A stretch of DNA of 22,500 nucleotides from Trachelipus rathkii (GCA_015478945.1 JABUQX010057156.1:1-22500); one strand, 5' to 3'; shown: positions 8,891-17,592, counted from the first letter of the stretch. Notes: generated by a model not told the origin, from the letters alone. Translations and numbers: made by a program.

Positions 8891-10200
8891 GAGTAATAAC
8901 TTACATTATTATTAACTGACACACGAAAACACTCCTATTCCTTACAATCATTGTTATAAAATCAGTAAGGACCCATTTCACTTTAATCCTCGACACTCTC
9001 AGAGAGAGATTATTGAACATATTCATCAACTCTATCTATCACAACCCTTCCTGTGACATTTTGTAAGGAACATGCTGCCTTTTTATTACTACTATTTAAG
9101 TGTTCCAGATAAAGTTTGAAAACACATAAATAAGATAGCAGGAAAAGAAGACGAATTTTTTTTTTTTTATTTTAGATAGTCATCAAAGTAATTCACTTCA
9201 ACTAACAAACCACACATATTAACTACTGTCTAATTCTAAGAATTGCATGCAGAACTAAGAAGCCCCTCCCCCTTTTTTTATCTTCCTCTTATCTTAATAT
9301 ATTTCTTTTCTCTATGTATTTCTATTTTATATAATAATCTTATTATTTCTTTTTACCTTGATTTAATCTAATTCACATACTACTCATATATACCACTTCT
9401 CTATTTATCTATCTCTATCATATATATATATAATATATATCAATAATCACTCTCAGTTTTCGTCTTGGGCTGTTAGCGTCCTGTCGTTATCGCGCGCTAA
9501 TAAGAACAATACATCCTAAACATGTTACTGCTACACATTATTCCCTGATTACATTATGCAATACCCATAAGCTTCAAATATAAACGCTTATTACTTTTTA
9601 TCGTCCGTAGGCACCCTAAAGGTCTGATATCTCTCTGTCAGTTTTCCTACATTGTACTGTTCGATCTTCGACCAACTAATCGGCCCTCTAGACAATATAG
9701 CTGCGACAGATGCTCTCCCGACGGACTCAATTAATTTTTTAATTTCAATACCTAACCACTATAGTGGTGGCCTAAGGATTCCCTACGCATTAAACGCACA
9801 CTATTCATTCCAACACCTCAGAAGCAACTTATAGAACCTAGACACCCCAGTTACACTAAAACAAGAGACAAGATAGTAAAGTCACACCTAAATATATGGC
9901 CAAATCACCAGCATTCACTCGTGAAGTATCTTTTTCTGATAAAATTCTGGCCGAACTAAGCACACTGGGGAGTAACGAACACACCAGCGTGGGTCTCAAT
10001 TCTATCGCAAGCGAATAATAAATCTCAAAACAGTTCACGCTCACGCCAACAGAGCAAATAAAATTTACAGCGCAGATATCTTCACTCTATAACTATTTTC
10101 CCATATAAATCATACAACACACTTAGCGTCACTATGAGACTGGTATAATTCCACATAAGTGCAATTAATCAATTCAACACGCTTTAGCGGATAAGAGTAC
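8891..10200 (-). other. Degraded 3' part of the LTR element
   Basis: Lies between the integrase core and the 3' LTR, so it should hold the integrase C-terminus and any 3' untranslated region. Frames on the element strand are broken by many stops. One open stretch (10044-9856) includes RVNAGDL, which faintly resembles the 'GDLV' motif of Ty3/gypsy integrase C-termini, but the match is weak. I see no envelope-like gene. A small TA tract lies at 9419-9440. Confidence 0.45.
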
Positions 10201-10488
10201 CTAGACGGTCTGCTGAACACACTTTGATAAATCTCTAGACCGGTAGGTTAACAACAGATTCATTAAATAATTTGCGGCAGTGAATTGGCTTCCTCGATCT
10301 GAGATGAGTCTTTTTATTGAGCCACAAAACGGAAAAATTTCGCTCACTAACACATTCAACACCGAGTCGACTGTTGCCTGCCTAAGAGGGTAGGCGAAGG
10401 GATACTTACTAAATCTATCAATAAAAACAAGCAGATAATTGAAACCCATACTATACGGAAGCTTACACAAATCCACATGAACGTTCAC
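10201..10488 (-). pseudogene. Integrase catalytic core fragment
   Basis: The open frame of 95 codons begins without an ATG and is a fragment of the rve-type DDE integrase core, which inserts the element's cDNA. HVDLC (Asp6) and LISDRGSQFT (Asp64) give the first two catalytic aspartates, 58 residues apart as usual in Ty3/gypsy. GFNYLLVFIDRFSKYPFAYP between them is the typical core strand. The catalytic Glu is expected about 35 residues after Asp64, but the frame has drifted by then and stops at residue 95. The H2C2 zinc domain upstream is broken. Non-functional as read. Confidence 0.85.
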
Positions 10489-11470
10489 TTGGGAGGGTGT
10501 CTAGACATTTTTTTTTTTTTATATCGAATACAACAATCATTTTTTTTCTCTTTTGCCTAACATACAACGACACGACCAAGGATTATCCTTTTCTTACTCT
10601 GGATCACAAACTCATAAACCATCATCCCACATATACAACATTTTTTACGTTTTTTTTAATCCAAACGATCTTCTCCGAGAACTTCCTTTAAATCTGCACC
10701 GATATCTATATAAGCGCAGATATCACATCTTCTAAACGTCGTATTTTTCTGACAGACATACAACTCTGTTAAATTTCTTTACTACTATATGCATAAATTT
10801 GAAGCAAAATCCGCCCTCTTGCAAATGCCATACGTCAAACCCGGTCCAGATACATTACATTCCCACTGTGATATATGATATAGAGTATTTTCTTTCTAGA
10901 CATCATCCACCAGATTTTCCGGCTACTAAATTCTAGCTGCATGGCCGCATAGGGATGTCAACCGCCAAAGGTAAGCTCTCCGCACCCGAGGATGAATTCC
11001 TTGTAGGCAGGCCCCTTCAATCAACTAGTCTCAGTCCCCTTTATTAGGTCCTTATATAAACATACATGTCTCCTGTTTCTAATATACTATTTCTTTGAAT
11101 CATAACAATCTGAATTTTCTTTCTCATTTCTTCTTTAAACCCTTTTTTACTGTAAGTTATAGTATTTATTACAAAATCCTCAAAATCATTATCATTATTA
11201 GCTTCGCTACTATTATCATTTGACACTATTAATATATTATTATTACTTACTACTATACTTACTACTTATCGCTTCTACTATCATTATTATTATTATTTAT
11301 TAATTATTACTTACTACTACTACTACTACTACTACTTCTACTACTACTACTACTACTACTACTAATCCTTCCTATCAAAGTTCTCAACCTCTACTAATTC
11401 CATCTCAAGATATTATCACTATTATTATTCTTCATTTTCATCATTATTATTATTATCCTTATTCTTATTC

Positions 11471-11508
<38 letters not shown>

Positions 11509-11620
11509 AATACTCCAGTAAGTCTAATGTTCTTTAAACGTCGCGACCGATTCACAGGGGCTTAACCTTCCCACATAACCGAAATAATCAGAGAAAGTAT
11601 ACATTACACATAAATCCCTC
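10489..11620 (-). other. Degraded linker between RNase H and integrase
   Basis: Element-strand sequence with many stops. At 11226-11044 an open stretch with an Asn/Asp-rich start runs into a basic segment resembling the linker that precedes the zinc domain in Ty3/gypsy Pol. Weak remnants of the zinc domain (a ...WW... segment, then a broken His/Cys pair) seem to lie around 10955-10850, split over frames. Bases 10507-10560 carry T-runs. The (TAC/TTA)n tract is listed separately. Confidence 0.5.
11240..11510. repeat. Trinucleotide repeat tracts (CTA)n and (TTA)n
   Basis: A (TAC)n/(CTA)n run lies at about 11306-11363 and a (TTA)n/(TTC) mix at about 11281-11303 and 11419-11508. On the element strand the AAT frame would encode poly-Asn, echoing the Asn-rich spacer of the pol frame. 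It sits inside the RNase H-integrase linker and marks the border between the well-preserved and decayed halves of the element. Confidence 0.85.
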
Positions 11621-12370
11621 CTACCAGGTTTGTACTTCGTCTCCATGGCTCATATTCAAAAAATTGTTTTGGCCAGCCCACTCCTTCATCTTCTTATCAA
11701 CTAGTTCAATTGGCAAATCCCCAGCCTCTATAATCTTATCTCTTTCGTTAGCCAATTCTGTCAAAATTACCGCCAATTTATTTTTAGCCTTAGAGACCAA
11801 TTTAAACTCAATGTCAAAATTTGCAATGGCGTTTAATAAATTTATTTCCCGAATATTATGAACTTTTTCAGCACTCTTTTTCGTATAAGCCGTGATTAGC
11901 CCACTGTTGCTGGTACAAATACTGACTTTCCTATTTGCAATTAAATAAGCGTATTTTTGTAAACTGTTATTGACGCATAATAATTCCTTAACTAACTGTG
12001 GTAGTGCCACCTCCACCTCAGTTAATATGGCACTGTGAAGAGCGAAAATCTTCGTCTGATCATTTTCTTCTCCCATCAGTGCGCTAGCTATTGTGAGCTC
12101 ACTCACCTTCGTGTATAATAGTAACTCAGTTTTTTCATCAGGGAATGACAACAGGGTGGCACTCACCATTGCCGCTTTAGCTTCTTGAAATGCCCGGTCT
12201 GCTTCCATCCCCCAGGAAATCCTTTTATTGGAGGCGGGTTTTCCCTTCAACATTTTTGTTAGGGGTTGCAACAATTGGGCCGCTCCGACTATGTTTATTC
12301 GGCAGAAGTTATATAGACCGAGAAAAGCCCTAAGCTGTTTGATAGTTGTAGGTTTTGCAGCATTCACCAC
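11621..12370 (-). CDS. RT thumb and RNase H-like domain (catalytic residues altered)
   Basis: A 249-codon open stretch continuing pol after a one-base frameshift; it has no ATG at its beginning. Residues 1-60 (AAKPTTIKQLRAFLGLYNF...) are the conserved end of the RT region. Residues ~85-215 align with Ty3/gypsy RNase H, which removes RNA from the RNA-DNA hybrid. LLLYTKVSELTIASAL stands where TDAS is expected (Asp replaced by Lys). VKELLCV keeps the Glu. TSNSGL replaces TDH (Asp to Ser). NKLAVILTELAN replaces NxxADALS (Asp to Val). Only one of four catalytic acids remains although there is no stop. It may be a dead, connection-like domain or an early pseudogene. Confidence 0.8.
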   Translation of the reverse strand: MVNAAKPTTIKQLRAFLGLYNFCRINIVGAAQLLQPLTKMLKGKPASNKRISWGMEADRAFQEAKAAMVSATLLSFPDEKTELLLYTKVSELTIASALMGEENDQTKIFALHSAILTEVEVALPQLVKELLCVNNSLQKYAYLIANRKVSICTSNSGLITAYTKKSAEKVHNIREINLLNAIANFDIEFKLVSKAKNKLAVILTELANERDKIIEAGDLPIELVDKKMKEWAGQNNFLNMSHGDEVQTW

Positions 12371-14823
12371 TGCATTGATCTTTTGCTAGGCCTAACGCCC
12401 TTCTCGCTAATGTTGAAACCTAAGAAATCTGTTTCTCCGACTGCAAGTACACATTTTTTTGGGTTCATATAAATTTTCATATACCTTAATCTCTCTAAAA
12501 CTTTCTCCAACATTGCAACATGTTCTTCAAGCGTCGAACTGGCAATTAAAATGTCATCTAAATAAACAAAAACATTCCTTAAATCTCCAAGCAAGATTGA
12601 CATGAAGCGCTGGAAGGCGCTAGAAGAACACTTATGTCCTTGTATTAAATAGTTAAAACTGTAGTTACCAAAAGGACAAGTAATGGTGAAATATTTCTTT
12701 GTTTCCTCGCTTATTGGCACGTTATAGTAAGCTTGCCGAACGTCTAGCCTTGTCAATAACTTGCAATTTTGCAATTGCAATATGATATCTTTAATCTTGG
12801 GCAGAGTAAAATTGTCGGAGGTTGATCTCTGGTTTAATAATCTCAGATCAACGACCAAACGAACTCTTCCGTCCGACTTTGGCAGAAAGCTAGTTGGAAA
12901 ACCCCAATTGCTTCTTCCCCGCGAAATGACCCCTGCGTCCAATAATTTATTGATTTCCTCCCTTGCTTTCTCAAAAAGATGTGGAGCTATGCTTCTACTC
13001 CTCAATTGTATCGGCGAGCCGCTGACATTCACATGGTATGGGTAATTTGCCGCCAACTCGCACAAAATTTCTTCCTTCAAAGGACATTCTTCTCTCTCCC
13101 CTCCCCCCTCATCAACAGTGCAATCTTCAACCCCCCTTCCAATAGTACAATCCTTACCCCCCCCTCCCCCCTCCCCTATAGTTTCGTTAGCGTCGGATTG
13201 TGAGCGAGCAGTAAAATCGTCCTCACAGCTGTTAAAATAAGCCACGCCTCCTTTTTTCCTGTACTTTGTACAGATAAGGCGCCATCTTTTGAGCTGATCA
13301 TTCTTTAAATCTAAATTAGGTGCTTTATAAGGATTTAAGAACAAAACTTGGTACTTTCTAATTAAATTATTAACTAATTCGTATTCGCAAAGCGGTATAT
13401 TTAAAGAGACAGCGGCTAGCGGGAGGATAGAATTTCGAACATGCTCCGAAAAATCGAAAGCCTCATTACTAAGAGAAATACTACGTTTCGTGCTGGGATC
13501 TAATAAATAATGGCACCTAAAGTCTATAATGAACCCGTGTTCTTTGAGAAAAGGCATGCCGAGAACATTAAATTTGATATCTGCCGCATAGGCATGCACA
13601 TTGTAAAATCTATCTAACCCCAAATCAATTTTGATTACCCTTTTATCATAAATATTCATGCAGCCCCCATTTGCGGCCCTGGCACTGCCAATCGGGGCCC
13701 CCTCCTTATCTAATTCAGAAGCACTCATAAGGTTGAGGCAACTCCCACAGTCTAGTAAATAGGATTCATTGCTAGTTTTATCCGAAATGTAATATAATTT
13801 ATCAAAAATTATATCTTTAACAGCTGCAACGATTTCAGTAGAGTTGCCAGAAACTTCCACTACCGTATTACCAGATAAGTCACATGCATTATTCCTTAAA
13901 ATTAATGATCCCTCATGCTTATCGGAAGGAGAAGAACCCCCTTCATCCCTAAAGCTAATACAATTCATTTTCAGAAAGGGAATTTCGCCCCCTTCATTAA
14001 TTACAAATTCATTTTTATCATTATTTTTATCAACAAGTATGGAGTCACAAGTCTGAATCGCCTCCATCCCCGCCTTCTCCCCAATGATCAAAGTGGGGGA
14101 GCAGGTCGACTTCGAGGGGGGAACCAGCGACTCATTCACAAGTCTATTGCTTTCAAAGTAATTATAAGAATTTACAAAACCGTTATTGCCATCATTATGG
14201 CTATCATTTCTAATCCTACAATCACTACTATTATTATTGTCATTATTGTTATTAATCTCATCATGCATTGAGTTACAATTAAAAGTTGAAGATGACTCTA
14301 CCCCTACTGACTTCTTCATGGTTGACTCGTGTGGGGAAGAGGTTGACTCACTAGAAGCCCCTCTCTCAGCCATTTGAGTCATCGTTTCACCGTTAAAATT
14401 TTCGATTTCAGATGCATTGTTAATTACCCGCTCCTGCCTCTGATTATTTTCACAAGTAAAATTTCTATTCCATTTAAATCTATTAATATAATTAACATTT
14501 CCATCATACCCACGATTAACATAATTGCAATTATTACTAAAATATCTATTACTATTATGGCCAGTAAAATTTGCATACCCATTATTATTACAAAAATTAT
14601 TATAATCAACACGTGCATCATTATCATAAACATTACTGTTATGATCAATATTTTCATTACTATGGGGATTATTATTATAAGAATTGTCCCTATTATAGTT
14701 ACTGTAATTTCTATTATTATAATTATGACTATAATTTCTACCATTATTTTGATTATCATTATAACAATGTCTTCTACTATAGTTAAAATTAATATTTCCC
14801 CGCCCAAAATTAGACTTATTCAT
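12364..14823 (-). CDS. Pol: Asn-rich spacer, aspartic protease, reverse transcriptase
   Basis: An uninterrupted 819-codon frame from an ATG. Residues 1-~220 are Asn-rich (runs of N, Y, S, D) and unlike other elements. Residues ~350-440 are the aspartic protease: LLDCGSC (Asp358), AANGG (~384), NVLGMPFL (419-426), GFIIDF. The active site reads DCG instead of DTG/DSG. Residues ~485-600 are a linker with a Gly/Glu-rich insert (~545-590). Residues ~605-819 are the RT: LLDAGVI, RLVVDLRLLN, LDVRQAYY (Asp694), FQRFM, YLDD (754-757), DFLGFNIS. The usual MPFGLKNAP motif reads LIQGHKCSSS. The frame ends where a one-base shift leads into the next open stretch. It lies one frame (-1) from gag with a ~75-base gap instead of an overlap. 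Confidence 0.9.
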   Translation of the reverse strand: MNKSNFGRGNINFNYSRRHCYNDNQNNGRNYSHNYNNRNYSNYNRDNSYNNNPHSNENIDHNSNVYDNDARVDYNNFCNNNGYANFTGHNSNRYFSNNCNYVNRGYDGNVNYINRFKWNRNFTCENNQRQERVINNASEIENFNGETMTQMAERGASSESTSSPHESTMKKSVGVESSSTFNCNSMHDEINNNNDNNNSSDCRIRNDSHNDGNNGFVNSYNYFESNRLVNESLVPPSKSTCSPTLIIGEKAGMEAIQTCDSILVDKNNDKNEFVINEGGEIPFLKMNCISFRDEGGSSPSDKHEGSLILRNNACDLSGNTVVEVSGNSTEIVAAVKDIIFDKLYYISDKTSNESYLLDCGSCLNLMSASELDKEGAPIGSARAANGGCMNIYDKRVIKIDLGLDRFYNVHAYAADIKFNVLGMPFLKEHGFIIDFRCHYLLDPSTKRSISLSNEAFDFSEHVRNSILPLAAVSLNIPLCEYELVNNLIRKYQVLFLNPYKAPNLDLKNDQLKRWRLICTKYRKKGGVAYFNSCEDDFTARSQSDANETIGEGGGGGKDCTIGRGVEDCTVDEGGGEREECPLKEEILCELAANYPYHVNVSGSPIQLRSRSIAPHLFEKAREEINKLLDAGVISRGRSNWGFPTSFLPKSDGRVRLVVDLRLLNQRSTSDNFTLPKIKDIILQLQNCKLLTRLDVRQAYYNVPISEETKKYFTITCPFGNYSFNYLIQGHKCSSSAFQRFMSILLGDLRNVFVYLDDILIASSTLEEHVAMLEKVLERLRYMKIYMNPKKCVLAVGETDFLGFNISEKGVRPSKRSMQW

Positions 14824-14897
14824 ACAAAATTGCAGGGTAACAAATTACCAAGGATTTCTAACTCACAGAAGCGTTCATTCCCCCACAAATTATACCC

Positions 14898-15470
14898 CTA
14901 ACCTGGTCCTGGGGGACGGTCTGCACAGCCAACCTCACCCGCGTATATCTCTCTACAAACTCTAGAGTATCGAAATGTGGAGTTCCGCGCGGGGGAGAAG
15001 GATTGCCGGGGTTGCGATATCAAGGTGTACATCGGACAATATCGACCCTCACAATTAAATGAACGGTGCAAGAATTTCTTATGAAACCTACAAAGGCCTT
15101 CTGTACTAGGGCCAGCAGCAACGTTGTTATATGTTGAGCGGTTGAAATTCCTTCCTCTTGAATTTTGATCATTATTGGGGGTGGGGGAGTTCTTCGCATT
15201 CTGACACATTGTCTTAGCGAGCTCTATGACGCTCTTGGCTAGTGATCTCATTTCTTCAGCTGACTTTTCATGAGAGATTATCAGTCGACTTATCTCCCTC
15301 TCTTGGGTCGAAGTCTCCTTGTTGGGTGGCTTGGTGACTTTTTCTTCTGCTGGCCGTACGGCGTTCACAGATTGCCATTCGTTTCTCCCCCCTGCGGGGG
15401 ATTGGCGAGCTCCGTTTTGGGAAAAAAATTTGTTAAAGATGTCGTCGGCAATTTCAATTAATATCGCCAT
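14898..15470 (-). pseudogene. Gag C-terminal part with CHCC zinc knuckle
   Basis: This stretch is in the same frame as the upstream gag segment and is separated from it by two in-frame TGA codons (15638-15636 and 15482-15480). It contains a charged, probably helical region (EREISRLIISHEKSAEEMRS). Near genomic 15092-15036 is a zinc-knuckle-like cluster, C-x2-H-x9-C-x4-C, the CHCC arrangement reported for the CsRn1 group in place of the CCHC of most Gag proteins. Nucleocapsid binding of element RNA is inferred. It ends with a TAG after a Pro/Gly-rich tail. The ATG at 15470 may be only an internal methionine. Confidence 0.75.
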
Positions 15471-15635
15471 CAAAGATCAAATAGGTCTCTCCACTCCATA
15501 GATACGTAATAGAGGGGTAGAATCTGGTAACTGCTGAAGCAAACTAGATAACACGTCAACAGACCATAAGAAAATCGTCACTATAAAATAAACTTGAACC
15601 AATCCCACACACCTTGCATCGATTGTCCCAATTTT

Positions 15636-16244
15636 TCAGTCAGTTATTGAATCGAAGCTGCATAATCCGAGCATTTCTTTTATTCTAACTGCGTAGTCGG
15701 ATGGGAGCTCTCCTTCCCTCATTCCTGATCGAAAAACTTCTTCTATCTGCGCTCTTAGCGATGGTGCATAAAGTTTTTCTATTACCTTGACTAGTTTAGT
15801 ATAGCAATCGTCCTTTAGGGGAAGCTTCAACGAATTTGTAATTTTGCTTGGTAATTTTGATGCCAGAAGCCTTACCCTCTCCCTTTGATCGATGATTTCA
15901 TTAAGGTTAAAGATCATTGTCGTTTGCCGAATCCACTCTAATGCATCAAACTCGTTGAAGGGGGGAATAGCATTGAGGGGGAGATTCTTCTTTCTTCCTT
16001 TTCTCCCTAAGAGAGTGGGGGAAGGATGACTCTTCACCAGGTTTGTCGCTTCATACTCTTCTTGGATCTCGTTTTCCGATTCTGTTTCATATTGTGATGC
16101 GTCATCTTCTTCATTTACCCCCTCGATAGGAGGGGCTACTTCTGGGGGAGTGTGATGGGGTCTTGACGATTGAGACCGAGTCACAATAGCTACGTTGCTT
16201 CTTTTCGTTTGAACTCTGAGTGACTTTTTTTTTATACTCGGCAT
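15636..16244 (-). CDS. Gag N-terminal/capsid part
   Basis: A 202-codon frame from an ATG at 16244, the first ATG after the poly(A) leader. It starts with a basic segment (MPSIKKKSLRVQTKR), then an acidic Glu-rich stretch (~43-65), then a capsid-like region (~92-195). That region contains IPPFNEFDALEWIRQT and a Leu-rich helical stretch ending near GELPSDYAVRIKEML, matching the start of Ty3/gypsy CsRn1-type Gag, which builds the virus-like particle. It stops at TGA (15638-15636). The same frame is open again after a second TGA, so Gag was once longer. Between the two TGAs a one-base-shifted frame also looks Gag-like (LGQSMQGVWDWF), so a compensating indel pair is possible. Confidence 0.8.
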   Translation of the reverse strand: MPSIKKKSLRVQTKRSNVAIVTRSQSSRPHHTPPEVAPPIEGVNEEDDASQYETESENEIQEEYEATNLVKSHPSPTLLGRKGRKKNLPLNAIPPFNEFDALEWIRQTTMIFNLNEIIDQRERVRLLASKLPSKITNSLKLPLKDDCYTKLVKVIEKLYAPSLRAQIEEVFRSGMREGELPSDYAVRIKEMLGLCSFDSITD

Positions 16245-16248
16245 TTTT

Positions 16249-16250
<2 letters not shown>

Positions 16251-16292
<42 letters not shown>
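16251..16292 (-). repeat. A42 run just upstream of gag ATG
   Basis: An uninterrupted run of 42 T on the plus strand (poly(A) on the element strand), seven bases before the gag start codon. Together with the larger run at 16413-16492 it makes the gag leader extremely A-rich. Confidence 0.95.
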
Positions 16293-16293
<1 letters not shown>

Positions 16294-16410
16294 TTTAGGG
16301 GAAAGTTTTTAAGCCTATTGTGATAGGGTTTCTTATTTCACTGCTTTTTCGGGGAATTTGAACTGTTTTATTTTGTGTTGTTTTTTGTGTGTGTTTGTGT
16401 GTTTTGAATT

Positions 16411-16412
<2 letters not shown>

Positions 16413-16492
<80 letters not shown>
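16413..16492 (-). repeat. A80 run in the gag leader
   Basis: An uninterrupted run of 80 T on the plus strand. It lies between the primer binding site and gag, within the presumed untranslated leader. The Lys-rich open frame seen across it is a by-product of the homopolymer. The exact length may be unreliable because assemblies handle homopolymers poorly. Confidence 0.95.
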
Positions 16493-16580
16493 CTCTCTTT
16501 TAGGCACTGTTTGAATTAATTCACTGTTTGGTTCTTTTTCACATCAGTTAGGTTTGGGTGTATTTCAACGGTCAACTAAC

Positions 16581-16596
16581 CCACTAGGAGTCACCA
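16581..16596 (-). promoter_or_regulatory. Putative primer binding site (tRNA-Trp-like)
   Basis: On the element strand the bases just inside the 5' LTR read TGGTGACTCCTAGTGG. They begin with the TGG that pairs with a tRNA CCA end and resemble the complement of tRNA-Trp 3' ends (TGGTGACCCC...), the primer type reported for CsRn1 and Kabuki. The position, three or four bases from the aligned LTR end, is right for a primer site. Several mismatches remain, so the tRNA identity is tentative. Confidence 0.55.
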
Positions 16597-16599
16597 CTC

Positions 16600-17163
16600 A
16601 TATAGTCAAACCCTTTGGAGAAGTGTATATTACAAAATGATAACTGAAGACCGAGGGCAGTAATTTTTTATTTGTATTGTCTAAGACTAATTAAATCAGG
16701 TTAGTTAAATAAATTGTATCGATGTTAAAGTTAACACAATCCGGGCTCCAGTTCACATATAAAATAGTAGCCATTTTGAATTTTGTTGGATAACACGTAC
16801 CGTTATTAATAAACATTTGTGAAGGTTAACATCACTTAATTTTTATAATCAAAACAGATCCTCACGACCTCGGTCTTTCAACGAGTTCCGAAAGCTTAAA
16901 ATGCGACCACCTCTCTTCTTGTAACAATCAGGTCTTAATGATTATTTTTTCTCGTATGGAATCAGGTGCATTCTCCTTTTTCTTCTTAACCAGAGTACAA
17001 TGACTAGACACTACGTCTCTCCACAAAATAGTGACCAATACAAAAAGGTGTAGAAATATTTTTTCTAATAATAAAAATTATAGTTCAGAAGACATTTGAT
17101 ATACAGAGCTCTATGAGAGTGTGTACATAATTATTGTGAGGGCAAGGGGAATCCTGCCTCACA
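16600..17163 (-). repeat. 5' LTR
   Basis: Direct counterpart of 8299-8852. In element orientation it begins TGTGAGGCAGGATTCCCC at 17163. Strong shared blocks include the first ~35 bases, the GGTCGC-(TATA-like) region near 16900 and the last ~20 bases. A poly(A) signal AATAAA (plus-strand TTTATT at 16667-16672) is in the same relative position as in the 3' LTR. The TATA-like motif of the 3' LTR reads TTTTAAG here, so this copy's promoter may be impaired. The outer edge abuts TA repeats directly. Confidence 0.8.
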
Positions 17164-17526
17164 TATATATATATATAACTACATATATATATATATTATA
17201 TATATATCATATGATATATATATATATATAAATAAAAATTTATTTTTAAATATATACTTATACATATTTGTTATTTATTTAATTTAATAAAATTTAAAAA
17301 TATATAAAAAAAAATTTTATATATATATATATACTATATATATATATATATATGTATATGTTAGTATATATATTATATATATAAATAATATATATATATA
17401 TAATACATATATATTATTAGGATTCAGGATATATATATATATAATATATATATATTTATATATATATATATATATATAGTATATATATATATATTTATAT
17501 ATTTATTTATATATATATATATATAT

Positions 17527-17566
<40 letters not shown>

Positions 17567-17568
17567 GG
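17164..17568. repeat. (TA)n-rich microsatellite block
   Basis: About 400 bases of interrupted TA repeats with an A/T-rich island near 17230-17310. It separates the 5' LTR from the truncated LINE. Confidence 0.9.
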
Positions 17569-17592
17569 GATTGGCTTAGGATTAAGTAGCGA

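Larger units (their letters stand above)
8299..17163 (-). mobile_element. Ty3/gypsy LTR retrotransposon, CsRn1-like, degenerate
   Basis: An ~8.9 kb element read from 17163 down to 8299. Order: 5' LTR, primer binding site, A-rich leader, gag, Asn-rich spacer, protease, reverse transcriptase, RNase H-like domain, linker, integrase core, A-rich tract, 3' LTR. The order RT-RNase H-integrase places it in Ty3/gypsy rather than Ty1/copia. The CHCC zinc knuckle in Gag, an 'AANG' motif in the protease and a tRNA-Trp-like primer site favour the CsRn1/Kabuki branch (inference). Gag to RNase H is nearly open, but the integrase half is full of stops. The LTRs have diverged strongly. No clear target-site duplication is visible, as the outer flanks are TA repeats. 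Confidence 0.85.

Noticed and set aside
9652..9834. Plus-strand 60-codon frame inside the LTR element
   Set aside because: It is antisense to the decayed region after integrase and has no family resemblance.
14374..14901. Ile-rich plus-strand frame of 175 codons
   Set aside because: It is antisense to the Asn-rich pol leader; AAT/ATT codons avoid stops on both strands.
16295..16507. Lys-rich open frame on the minus strand
   Set aside because: It is translation of the A80 run and flanks; homopolymer, not a gene.
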